The notes below the pieces were generated by a model. The model made no database searches and was not told where the DNA came from. It was given only the letters and a program-made list of their open reading frames with translations. From Liriodendron chinense (taxonomy: Eukaryota > Streptophyta > Magnoliopsida > Magnoliales > Magnoliaceae): a stretch of DNA of 64,000 nucleotides. Positions 44,832 through 55,640 of the stretch are shown here, in pieces (position 1 is the stretch's first letter; each line of letters begins with the position of its first letter). Location of the stretch: the NCBI GenBank assembly GCA_003013855.2, contig ML058466.1, positions 3,215,501 through 3,279,500 on the forward strand. The letters are read 5' to 3'. The position numbers and the translations under genes are program-made.

Positions 44832-45076
44832 AGTGCCCCTCTTTAGCAGAGGTTGCGTGCAACCGAATGTCAAAGCTGAGTGGACACCCCACTTCTGACC
44901 CGGTCATTCATATATCATGGTCTAAAATCTTTGCTTGCCTTTGCATCTGTGCCAGTTGATCGTCTGGAAATCGATCACTCGCACATACTGCGGGACTTTG
45001 GAGAAAACGTTGCGATTGTCCCTGCATGCGCTGCAACCTGGGTACCCAATCGCAACCCTTCCATTCCTGATCGGTG
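44832..45076 (-). mobile_element. truncated A internal fragment beyond the 5' LTR
   Basis: Begins with a polypurine tract (CTAAAGAGGGGCACT before TGTAGACACC) and matches 32915-33155, i.e. the 3' end of an A internal region. Similarity stops after GATCGGT at 45076. It shows that LTR 43335-44831 is flanked by internal sequence on both sides. Confidence 0.8.
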
Positions 45077-45692
45077 TGGGTCTCATCCCACACCTCTCAC
45101 AGGGAGCCGCAAGTAGCATGCGGTTGGTGTTATTGTTGTGAAAGCGTAATGTGAGAAGGCCTGCGAAAGGGGTATCGGCCAAAACACGTTCGAGCATAGG
45201 CTGTGGTTGTTTCACCCAATCATCCCAGAGGTCACGGGTACCTTGGCCTTTTATGGAAGGCAGGGGTTGGTGCTCCTTAGCTAAAGAACACATATGGGTC
45301 CCGCGGCGAATGATGAATGTAGGGTCGTCCTCATTGACCGCCCTTCAACCCCTCGTACCATCCGCTATCAAATCCTACAAGTTTGGCAAGGTAAGTCGCC
45401 ATTCTTTACCCATTAAAATCCAAATCATTATCCAGGAAACCCATGGATCGGAATTTACATTCAAATGCAAAAATCCAATGTCCAACTCATGTGTCAGCCT
45501 AGGATAAGTGTTGGGCCCATCAAAGAAAGCAAGGCCCACCTTAAAGAGGGTTTAATGCCTTGCCTTAGGTAAGGAAAATCCACCATCCAAGGACACATTT
45601 TAGGACAACAAATGCACTCAAGTGCCATGGGACCAAAAGGGATAAGAATCAAACTTCATATGAGAAATCCCTCTTCAAAGTCCATATGTGAC
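45077..45692. other. unassigned segment between A- and A+
   Basis: No match elsewhere in the window. A minus-strand stretch at 45077-45293 reads MLERVLADTPFAGLLTLRFHNNN and CERCGMR with fair coding character, and a plus-strand AAGGTAAGTC resembles a splice donor near 45398. I do not recognise the protein. It may be a gene fragment or part of an unidentified element. Confidence 0.35.
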
Positions 45693-47150
45693 TGTAGACA
45701 CCCCACCTTTGGCTACACTGTTGGTTGAGATAGCTGGATGAATGGAGGACCATACCCCCAAATCCCAAGTCCAAACTCACCCTTGTAAGCCTAAACCCAG
45801 TTAACCCAGTCCTAAACATCAGCCTGAAAAACCCCCCATAAGAAAAGCCAGTCAAAAAATCCTAAAAAAGTCAAACTCACTGAGTCAACCCGTCGAGTAA
45901 AAACACCAAGTCAACCCGCCTAGTCAACCCGCCGAGTCAAATCACCGAGTCGACCCACTGAGTCAACTCACTGAGTCGACCCACTGAGCCAAACAGCAGC
46001 CCCGAGAAACGACCGTACCGCCCGCTGAAAATCGAGGAGTGACCATACGAGCAGGCCCACAGCGGGCCGCCCAAAAATATTTACGGGTTCTGCCACAGCC
46101 CGCTGCTATAAATACCCCCCTCCCCTTCTCATTTCAAGGACACAATCCATTCCAATCCAGCCCGAGTTCATTCCAAGCCCTTCTCCACCCCTTTAGCCCA
46201 TTCTTCCACCAAGGAAAGCCCGACTGAGGAGAGCCTAGCCCTGGTCCAGCCCAGCCTGACCACTGGCCCCAGTCTCCCAACCCATCCAAGTCTTGATCCA
46301 ACCACTCGAAGCCAACCCTTGCGACACCTCCGTCCAGTCCAGCTACTCTTTTTCCAGCATCATCTCATTTGCATCTAGCATAAGTGCAACATTTACTTTT
46401 CTTCCAACCCCCCTGCTTCACTGCAAGCACTTTGATCATTCAAACACACTGCATACGTCTTATATTAAGCACCTGTCAGTTCGAGCGTATGCTCTGGGCT
46501 TGCCTGTTATTGAAACCTGCCCATCAGAAACTCTTACTGTTCAGACTTGCATTCATGCTTCACTACAAAGCACCTTGATTATTCAAACACACTGCATACG
46601 TCTTATATTAAGCACCTATCAGTTTGAGCGTATGCTCTAGGCTTGCCTGTTATTGGAACCTGCCCATCAGAAACTCTTACTGTTCAGACCTGCATTCATG
46701 CATCATGTCATCTATGAGAATGTACGAGGATTAAGACAGACTTTCAAGTGTTAGTTCGATTCTGTGAAGTAGAGACCGTACTTTGGTACAGGCAGTGTGT
46801 GGGGTGCTTAACCTCTTCCCACCCTGTAACCGTGATCCCTTACCTCGAATCTCTGGCTGCAGATCAAAAGGAGTCATTTTATAGGAAGGAATCTTTGGAT
46901 CCCCTTCTCTAACGTTTCTACATGGTCTAGCCGACTGTAGATTCGAAGTAACTGGCTAGTGGCGACTCTGGTCTTATATAAACTCATTTAAACACATCCA
47001 GCTTAAACACGACAACCAAACAAAGCCCTCGAGAACTAGGCGAGCCAGTGGCACAAACGGCGATTCGCACTCACGCATCCTCTCCTTCTTTTTCCGAAAG
47101 GAAAGGGACGAGAACGTCGTGTGGGAGCGCGGAAACGACGAGGGTCCACA
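45693..47150 (+). mobile_element. A+ 5' LTR
   Basis: 1458 bp, TGTAGACACC...GGGTCCACA. Contains the minisatellite 45875-45995, GC inverted repeat 46051-46072 (degraded left arm), TATA box 46108-46115, a 143-bp tandem duplication (46425-46705) and the hairpin at 46776-46791 with one mismatch. Confidence 0.85.
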
Positions 47151-47153
47151 GAA

Positions 47154-47171
47154 TGGCGACTCTGCTGGGGA
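47154..47171 (+). other. primer binding site of A+
   Basis: TGGCGACTCTGCTGGGGA, three bases after the LTR end. Confidence 0.75.
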
Positions 47172-47414
47172 GAAGCTAGTCCCACTAGTCGTGATCCGAC
47201 TTGAAAAATAGAATCCTCTCTATACTTGAAAGTCATTAGTCCTCATACAATCTCAGCTGCATAGCATTCTACCCAAAACCCCAAAAAAAAAATAGAAAAC
47301 CCTAAAACCCAAAAAGAGTAGAGTATAGTCCTCACCATTGCGCCTCCTCTGGCTCAACGTGTTCAGAAACAACTTCCCTTCCGCAGCATAATCCGCACTC
47401 GGGCACAGCAAGCC

Positions 47415-49108
47415 ATGTCCGACCACGAAGAAGAAACCCATCTCTTCCCTGCTCTTGAGATGACCGAAGCGCAACCTCAAGCGCAACAGCCCATCGATAA
47501 TACGCCAATTATACAAGAATTGGCACAAGGAATGAGAGCAATGCAAGAATGCTCTTGCAATTCATGCAAGCACAAGCCACCGCAGCAGCCAACGATCAGG
47601 TTGGCCCAGTTCAACAACCACAACAACCATCTCTTCCAGCCTCCTAGTTCATCCCAACCACAGCTATCAGGGTTGGCGCAGGACTTTCAATACCCTCCTA
47701 ATGAAGGCCCTCAATCAGAACGACCCTCGACCTCAGGGCATTTCTTCCGGTATCCTCCTGCAAACAGGAGCCATTTTCAAGTTTCTTTGTAGTCTCCCTT
47801 CTCAGCTCCTAGTCCAACAAAGTCCCTATAATGGGAGTAATTATCAGGCCCAACCCCCTTCAAGCAGGAATCATAGGAGCATCAATGACACCAATTATTA
47901 CGAAAGGGGGCCAGCTTAGTCCTGGCAAAGGACAAGATCTCCTCCATCTGGTCCCTTCGAAAATAGAGCAACTCCGAGAACAGATGCGAGAGATGAAGAG
48001 AAAGTTGCAGAAGCAGCAAGGGGTGGATCTTCCATCCACTAAGTTCAGGGACCTTTGTCCATTTCCCGATGCAATGGTACCTCAAAGCTTTCAAGTACCA
48101 AAATTTAAAAGATATGATCGGACAGGGTGTCCTATAGACCACTTGAGATCATTTTGTGGAGAGCTAGATGCTGTGGCAAGCAACGACGGAGTGTTGATCC
48201 GTCTGTTTCAAAAGTCCCTGAAAGACGATGCCCTAGACTGGTAGACATCATTGGACTGTCATCGCATCAGGACTTGGGAGCAGCTCTCCCAGGCTTTCGT
48301 CAACAGGTTCGCATACAATCTTAACATGGCACCCAGGAGAGCGGACCTCGCAGCTCTCAGGCAAAGAAGTGACGAAACGTTGTCAGCTTACGTTGGACGG
48401 TGGCGGGCCATGGCCGCTAGAATGAAGACTCCCCTCGACGACGAGGAGCAAATCTCCATGATCGTCCACTTGGCAAATCCAAGTATCTCTGGATACCTTG
48501 TCTCACATCCCTATGCGAACTTCAGCCAACTAATCTGCGCTGGGGAACAAGTCGAAGTCGGAATAAGGGCTGGGATGATCTCCCCTTGGTGGCCTCAGCA
48601 GGTCTCTCCAGTACAACCAATAGTGGAAGGCGAGCCTACCGGATACGAGAGCGATAATGATAGTGTTCCCATCTCCCATCCAATGGAAGAGGATGATCTT
48701 GTCGCCTCTACTGAAGGTGCACTATTCCTCCCTCAGCATGGACAACCGCAACAACAGCAACAGTCAAGATGGAACTCACAGTTTCCTAATCAAGGTTGGC
48801 AAGGGGCACCCCTAACTAGTCCAGTTTCAGAACCCCTCATCCTGCAAGGGGCATCTCCAGTTGATCCAGTCTTTGCAATGCAAGGGGCACCTCCTGCCTA
48901 TCCAGCTTTCATCAACCAAGAAGAGCTTCCTCTCCAGTTTATCCAGGCCATCGACTCTAGTTCAGAGTTCGAACCTCTCATCCTGCAAGGGGCACCCTCA
49001 ACTATTTCGATCCCAGAGCCCATCATCATGCAAGGGGCACCTTCAGTTGATTCATTCTTCTCACCCATTTCTAACCATGGGCACATTTCGCCCATCTCAG
49101 TTAACTAA
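47415..49108 (+). pseudogene. gag: A+ gag
   Basis: Starts MSDHEEETHLFPALEM, 244 bases after the primer site; the same opening occurs in B2 at 59493. A two-base loss near 47552 breaks the frame in the run MRAMQE. The core follows at 47990-48480 (FRDLCPFPDAM, CPIDHLRSFCGEL, ALDW) with a TAG at 48242 in place of a Tyr codon, then RADLAALRQRSDETLSAYVGRW and SGYLVSHPYANFSQLI. The C-terminal 285-codon open segment ends in LILQGA(P/S) repeats. Confidence 0.8.
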
Positions 49109-49830
49109 GGGGACAATCTCCCTAACACAGCATAAGCAAACCAGGGGCACAACCTGCCTATCTCAGCAATAGTCAGTCAGGGGCACAACTTGCCCACTCC
49201 AGCTTACCAGGGGCAAAGCCTGCCCGTTTCTCCAGCAAACAACCAGGGGCACAACTTGCCCACCGCACCTGTCTATTCGGCTTCTACTTCAGCCATCGTC
49301 CTCCAAGAAGAAGACCCTTCCTTGGACAGGATGCCACATGCCCTAGCAGAATTGGGGCCCAGCTTCAATTATGTGGCCACTATCGAGGAGGTCGAAGGGG
49401 AGATTGATGTCCAGGTTCTGATCGATCCAAAAAACATCAACCATCACTCTTCAGGTCTTGGACATCTCAGCTTCATTCCATCTCCTTTCCGATCGGACTT
49501 GGTTTCACAGAATCGGTGCCATCTCTTCAAATCTTCACCAAAGGGTCAAGCACAGCTTCGGAGATAGGGCGACCACCATCATTATCGATCCTAGACAATT
49601 TCCAATGGTAGAAGCATCCAACCTTCGAGAGCCCACCATCCCAGCCATGGACATACAACGCTCTAATGGGGAGGTCTCATACCATCACAATGCAAATTAC
49701 TTCCCTCGCGCATGTCCCATCGGATTCGAACTACGTCTTCCTTCCTGCCGAGCGTCAAACCTTCTACTATCAACTCGAATATCAAGACTCGACCCGAATC
49801 ATGGGAGTTCAAGAGAATGTGGATAGAGAA
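49109..49830 (+). pseudogene. A+ QGHNLP repeats and protease remnant
   Basis: Five or six GGGGCACAACYTGCCC units (49109-49265) encode QGHNLP-type peptides. They are followed by LAELGPSFNYVATIEEVEGEIDVQVLI and, after a frame break near 49430, by the second half of the protease. As in A-, the active-site half is absent. Confidence 0.7.
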
Positions 49831-50250
49831 AGATTGCGATACCGGCCTACTCGAATTAGGAAACCAAAGCACCGAAGTATCAGAAGAAGATGGGGTCATC
49901 AAGAAGAAGGGAATCTCTGCATCTGCACACCAATCCAGTTTATCAATGTAGGGATTATCTATCCTGATGATGGGTTGGATTCCACCTTCGATGATCAAGC
50001 GAGCAGATTGAGTCTGATAGAGTTGCCCAAAGAAGACTCAAGCAAGGGGCAAGAATTTCCCCCGATTGACTGGACCACAGTCCTGGTCCCACCTCAGCCG
50101 GATGAACCTGAAGAGTTGCAATTCATTGGGGACGAACCAGAAGAAATCGCATCCGACACTGAGTCGGAGCCTAATTTCAGATCTACCATGACGTTTGGGC
50201 ACAACAATGAGGGTTGGCCTACTGATCCCTCTGGCCCTACCTCCTGAGGG
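49831..50250 (+). pseudogene. A+ acidic linker
   Basis: Open frame continuing to the TGA near 50247, with DDGLDSTFDDQ, VPPQPDEPEELQFI and SDTESEPNF. Equivalent to 40273-40710. Confidence 0.55.
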
Positions 50251-50560
50251 GGAGGAGTGCAGGGCAGTAACAAGTTTGTAGTCCCCATGACGGCCAATAA
50301 AAGTCGACAGTGCTCGGCTCCCCGAGCCGAATCAAGTAACATCTGGTTCACATCGCCGTCTTGCTCGGGTCCTTTACAAAAAAAAAAATTCAAAAAAAAA
50401 AAATCAGAAGATTCAAAAACCCAAAACACCAAATATTTCAAAAAAAAAATTTTAAATTTCAGAAAGTCCAAAAAGTTCAAAAAAATCCAGATATTCACAA
50501 AATTTCAAAAAACCAAAAAATCTTTGAAAGCAAAAAAAATTTATTAGAAATCTTTTTCAA
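50251..50560. other. A-rich spacer (A+), possible intron equivalent
   Basis: AAAAATTCAAAAA-type sequence between linker and RT remnant, collinear with 39970-40270 and analogous to 12535-12809 of B1. Confidence 0.45.
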
Positions 50561-51600
50561 TAAAAGTGTCAAGTCTGTCTGTCAAAGCACTTGAGTATGG
50601 AGTTGACTCGTAAGATTTCGATCTAGAGTTGGACTTCAAACTCAAGGGTCTGGACAAAGCCAAATGATGAGGAAAATGATGAGTTGACTCCCAAACTAAG
50701 AGGGTCTCCTCGAAAGTTCGAACCAAAAGCCGATGTCATCTCAAAAAGTTTCAAAATTATAAACCTAGGATCTCCTGAGACCCATAAGGAAGTGTGCATT
50801 GAGAATCCTTAGTCCCCGAAAAATAAGCAGAGAATGATCGAATTTTTGAAGTCATGACTTCCCAATCTTGCGTCCTATGAAGACTTATCCAGACTCGATC
50901 AAAAAACTCATCAAGCCTATCAAGAAGATGCTGCCAAGACTATGCTTGCATTCCATGCTAGAGTGTACGACTTGACAAATGATCGAAGAAACCTCACGGC
51001 TCAATGAAGACAGATTGTTGCCAACATGTCAAAAAGCACTTCAAGTGTCCGCAACATGCACTCAGATCCATGTGTGTGCTTCGAAAGTCTACAACCTGAT
51101 AACACTCCAGCTATTCCCTGTATGAGGTATCTACATCAACAGAAAGATCGACTTGGCATCATCTAGCGGTCATACGCATATACTTGTGGCAGTTGATTGC
51201 AGCACAAAGTGGATGGAGGTAATATTCTGATCTCACACGATAATTCTCATAAAGAATGACATCATCAATTGTTAAGGGTTCCCACATGCTATCAACATTG
51301 GCAATGGGATGTCCTTCAAAATCTAGGGATGGAAAAGTTCCTCGAGAAGCTAAAAATCAGAAGACAGACCTACAAGTTTGAGTCAAAATCATGTCACCGT
51401 GAGTGCTGATGAAGAATGAAGCCGAAGAACGAAAAGTCATATGGGTTTACAACAAGCACTGCTGCATCTATCAGACTCAAGGGGCAAGCCTCAAGAATCA
51501 GTGAATTTCTTCTTGGACGCACCGTTCGACTCACCAGCCTGAGGGGTAAGGATCTTCCAGAGCTAATCAACGCCGACAACGTGAAAATCTCTCATAGGTA
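50561..51600 (+). pseudogene. A+ RT N-terminal and integrase remnants
   Basis: Pieces of the pol N-terminus (50600-50840) run directly into sequence related to the integrase zinc finger (51000-51060), then LVAVDCSTKWMEV (51180-51225) and the C-terminal strand near 51540-51600. RT catalytic core, both RNase H domains and the integrase D and E segments are missing. Deletion points match A-. The 40-bp unit triplicated in A- is single here (near 50770-50810). Confidence 0.7.
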
Positions 51601-51699
51601 AGCCAATCCAACCTTATCAAGAGTTACATTAGTAGAGCTGAAGTCAAGAGGTCAAGGCTTAGACCTCTGAGAATCCCTTCCCGTCCACCAATAAGTGTT

Positions 51700-52030
51700 C
51701 CAAATAAAGGGTTCAAAAGCACAAAAAAAAAAACAGAGAAGAAAAAAAAAAGAATGGAGCAAAAAAAAAATATAGGGGTTTAAAAAAAGGGGGGGGGGCA
51801 TACAACCCAAAAAAAAGAGAGAGAGAAGAAGAAAGAAAGAAAGAAAGAAAGAGAAAGAAAAAATTGATTTAAAAGAAACACATCTATCCATCCATCCACC
51901 TCAGAAGGGTCTATAGCTAAGGCCGACAGCTCTACCATTGTAACTTAAGATAAGGGCCGAAAGGTTACCATCGGCCAACAACGACGGATTCCTGACCTCT
52001 GGTCGCCGCAGTTATCCAAAAAAAAAAAGA
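51700..52030. other. purine-rich low-complexity spacer (A+)
   Basis: Poly-A, poly-G and GAAA runs, then the conserved CTATAGCTAAGGCCGACAG block at 51910. Equivalent to 24330-24640. Confidence 0.5.
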
Positions 52031-52065
52031 AAAAGAGATGTGTGCTTAAACAAAGAGGGCGAAAT

Positions 52066-52280
52066 GAAAACCTGAAAGGGCGCTCCGAGTAAAAACAGTG
52101 GGCACATAGCGGACTTGGTGAAAACTCGAAAGGGCGCCAAGGGTAAAAACAGCATAGCTGCCAAGGGGCAGGCAAGATCAAATACCCGGGACGTGGTGAA
52201 AATCCGAAAGGGCCCCACGGGCAAAAATGACGGGCAAGCCGGACGCAGCGAAAACCCGAAAGGGCGTTGAGGGTAATAAT
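52066..52280 (+). repeat. four-unit GAAAACCCGAAAGGGC array (A+)
   Basis: Four units starting near 52066, 52119, 52195 and 52248 with the long second unit as in B1 and A-. Confidence 0.85.
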
Positions 52281-52689
52281 CGCTAAGAAAAGAAAAAGAA
52301 AAAAAAAAGTAGGTACATGAGAGATCCAAGCGACATGAAGATTCAATGGAAGCAAGGATGGCGGCTATGAGTCGAGAATTCTTTCAAGATCTGCCCAAAT
52401 TCTAGGGGCAGGATACCATTGCGCACTATCTTAAGGGGACCAACACCCTTGGTGAATAATTAAGAAAATAGAGTATGACATCAGGCTGAGTCAAATATTC
52501 TGATTCCTACATCTAAAAGCACAAGTCCAAATCATGCACAGATAGATAAGCACTTGACACAAATTTTTACTTCATGATTTGCATATATTTTTCAAAAAGA
52601 AAAAAAAATCATTTTTCCTTATTCGCATATATGCAAAAAAAAAAAAAAAAAACTTACAGGGCTTTCAAAATAAACATCCCCCAGCCAAC

Positions 52690-53253
52690 TTATGGAGTGC
52701 CTCGTACAAGCGTCTTTATTCCGATCATTCCTCCTAGAAGGTAAGTATCTCTCTTCCTGCTTTGATGCTTCAATCCTTTTACTAAAGTGTTTTCTCTCCT
52801 CACAGGTACCAGAAGGCAATCTAAGATCAGCCCATCAATGTGCATCATGACCCCATCATCACCATCGATCACATCATCCAGGTAGCCCACATTCAAGGGA
52901 TGCATAGCCTCACCTATGTCCCATCTTCCCATCTCATCCATACCATCCGTTTCCCCCATGATGAAGGCCCCATTCAAATCAGAAATTTCAGCATGGCTGC
53001 CATTAATGGGGCCATTCAAAGCTCCACCAACCACCATCCCTAGTCCCTCATCAATGCCCCCATTCAGTGCTCCATCTCTACCATCCATTAAATGAATCCC
53101 TCCATCATTAAAGCCTTCACCAATTGCTGGAGTGTGGGACTCACCAACCTCTCCCACCATGGCCCCCAGATCACCATCAAAGGCTGCCCAAGAAAAGACA
53201 AAATAGGAAGAAGACAAGATGAAAAAAAAAGATAAAGAGAAGAGATGATTCAT
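52690..53253 (-). CDS. A+ antisense ORF, secreted-like N-terminus plus acidic linker
   Basis: 187 codons from the ATG at 53253, uninterrupted, with the same signal-like segment (NHLFSLSFFFILSSSYFVFS) and acidic Gly/Asp-rich body as the A- copy. The frame extends upstream of this ATG to 53391, but the ATG at 53253 is chosen because it is shared by all three copies and begins the hydrophobic segment. The sense strand of the element carries a GTAAGTAT...CTCACAG intron-like segment (52741-52805) across its 3' end. It could encode a small secreted or membrane-bound peptide, or be a passenger. Confidence 0.5.
   Translation of the reverse strand: MNHLFSLSFFFILSSSYFVFSWAAFDGDLGAMVGEVGESHTPAIGEGFNDGGIHLMDGRDGALNGGIDEGLGMVVGGALNGPINGSHAEISDLNGAFIMGETDGMDEMGRWDIGEAMHPLNVGYLDDVIDGDDGVMMHIDGLILDCLLVPVRRENTLVKGLKHQSRKRDTYLLGGMIGIKTLVRGTP
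52741..52805 (+). other. intron-like segment in sense orientation (A+)
   Basis: AAG|GTAAGTATCTC at the left and TTTTCTCTCCTCACAG|GT at the right give consensus splice signals for a 65-base intron on the element sense strand. A- conserves both sites (ending CTCATAG) on its sense strand. Whether it is spliced is unknown; it overlaps the antisense ORF. Confidence 0.4.
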
Positions 53254-53358
53254 GGCTGGAATCGAATTCTCCAGTACAAAGCAGGTGAGGACAGGAGCAG
53301 TGGACAGAAGAGAATGTCCGAACCAGAGCCAGCCCAGACCGCACAAGAGGTGAGCCTT

Positions 53359-53381
53359 GGGCGGCCCGCTGTGGGCCGCCC
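53359..53381 (-). promoter_or_regulatory. GC inverted repeat upstream of A+ antisense ORF
   Basis: GGGCGGCCC-ACAGC-GGGCCGCCC on the minus strand, preceded by CCGTAC, perfect arms, 105 bases before the ATG at 53253. Confidence 0.75.
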
Positions 53382-53984
53382 GTACGGACACACTTCCTCT
53401 CTCTCCGCTAGATTGGCTTCACAATCTTTGGTATGTGAGACTGACAGTCCACGTCAACAGATGGCACTCTGAGGGCCGCCCAAGGCTCCAATCAACTCCA
53501 GATTTCATTTGATGCTAATCTGAATCATTTGGAGGGTACCCCACCTATCCAATCATGACGTACTGCAGCCAAAATGGGTCTGATCAAGTCAAAGAAAAGA
53601 AAATTTGATCAAGAGGGGCCCACAAGCAATCTAAGCCACTCAAAGACTAGATCATCATGATCCAAACCATGGAAAAGCTCGCATGGGTCATTGAATAGCA
53701 ACATCAAGGGTTCGATTGTCAAGAAAGAAGGCCAGAGTCCAAGATCTGATCATCAAGTGGGCCCACATGGCTAAAAAGAGCAATCTGAACCGTCCAAGTC
53801 ATCATCCGCACCATGGAAAGCCTTCTTAGCCTCATAAAACATCAAGGATAGGTGCTCCAAAGAAAAGCTGAAGTTTGGAAAGGGCCCATGGGACCAATTC
53901 AAGCAATTCGGACCACTTAAATCACAATCAGCCCCGTCAGAAGTCAACCAAAGCAAGGTAAGTATGCTCAACCACAAAGTTTGG

Positions 53985-54905
53985 TCCGAAGACCTTAAAC
54001 TATGTCGGGATCAACATCCCGAGAGATTTTCAATAAAACCAGTGTTAATCTTGATAGTTCAAATTGAGATTCAACAGCCTGGATCATTTAAAAAAATCAT
54101 CAAAAAGAATGTATTTTCAGCTTACACATAGTGTGGTCCAAAGACCTTAAACTACGTCGGGATCAATATCCCGAGAGATTTTCAATAAAAATCGGCATTG
54201 GTCTTCATTAAGGCCTGATGACTCCGGACATTTTTTTAAAAAACAAAAAAATGTGATTTCCAGCATCGCTTGTACATATTTTTGGTCCAACGACCTTAAA
54301 CTACGTCAGGGATCAAGATCCCAAGGGATTTTTAATAAAAATGGGCATCGATCTCAACCATCAAAATCAGAATCGATGACTCAGAACACTTTTCAAAATC
54401 ACAAAAATATATCACCAGCCCCTCTACGTGTTTTATGGTCCGAAGACCTTAAACTACTGTCGGCAACATCCCAAGAGGTTTTCAATAAAAACCAGTGTTA
54501 ATCTTGATAGTTCAAATTGAGATTCAACAGCCTGGATCATTTCAAAAAAATCATAAAAAAGAATGTATTTTCAGCATGTACATATTTTGGTCCGAAGACC
54601 TTAAACTACACCGGGATTAATTTCTCGGGGGACCATTTCCTGCTTTCAACCAAAAACCGGCATCGGCCCCAACTGCTGGGATCAAGGTTCAATAATCCGG
54701 ATCATTTTCAAAAATACCAAAGAGATTTCAAGCTTTCCATAAAAACCAGCATCAACCTCGATTACCCGAGTTGAAATCTGAAACTTTTTCAAAAAATAAA
54801 AAAAATATATAATTTTTTTTTTAAATTTGCCATCAATTTCAACTGCACAAATTCATCCCCAGCGGTCCGAAGACCTAAAACTACGCTGGGATTAACTTCT
54901 CGGGG
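53985..54905. repeat. ~150-bp tandem array with GTCCGAAGACCTTAAACTACGT (A+)
   Basis: Unit starts near 53985, 54133, 54284, 54438, 54590 and 54866, i.e. about 148-154 bases apart except the last. Each contains TCGGGAT-CAAY-ATCCCGA or a degraded form (a 7-bp hairpin) and TTTTCAATAAAAACC. Confidence 0.85.
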
Positions 54906-55440
54906 GCTTTCTTTCCTAACCTGTTCCAGGCATGGCTGACACTTGATCGTACGGGTGTCTGGAATCTTTTAAACAGGTAAAGGCTGAGGCGGGCAGAACT
55001 CCGCAACCCTGTTCGTGTTGAACGCACCGTGATAGACAACCTTGATTTAGAAGTCGCTGTTGAATTTGACGGATGTTCCTTGTTCCTAAAACTCATGAAG
55101 GGGATTAAGGTTGTTGGGAGGTGAAGCGCACCCTCACGGAATTGTGAGCAACGTAAGGCCCCAAACTGGATTGACTAAGGGAAATGTGAGGATGTGGCTC
55201 ATTTTGTGGCCGAAGGAGTCCGTCGGATGATACGTGGTCTATGTGCATTGCACATGAGGAACAGGCAACTTTGTGGGTGTGTTGACTGAAAACCCTCAAA
55301 ATCCCCTCATCCGAAGATGTAAAACTACGGCACTTAACTGTGTGAGATTCGTCTTGCTCGCTGACGTAAAATGGATCGGGTGCCTTACCAGCAGTAGAAG
55401 CTGGAAGTGGATGAAAATTCCATACTTCTCCCTGCATTTC
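54906..55440. other. non-coding 3' region of A+
   Basis: Collinear with 35050-35580 of A- in reverse. Contains no supported gene; short open frames on both strands are low in coding character. Confidence 0.45.
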
Positions 55441-55640
55441 AGAAAAATCACAAAATACCAAAACATTACAAAATCACCTTTTCGAAAATCAAAGAAATAT
55501 TTACCCTGCTTTCAAATCAAATACTTGCAAAAATCACAAAAAAATATTTCCATTGCTTTCAAATCAAATATTTGCAAAAATCACAAAAAATATTTCCTTT
55601 GTTTTCAGTAATTGATCTCTATCCTGACCACTCAGGTAAA
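55441..55640. repeat. ~54-bp AT-rich tandem repeat (A+)
   Basis: About three units of TGCTTTCAAATCAAATATTTGC plus AAAAATCACAAAAAA; A- has about five. Confidence 0.7.
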
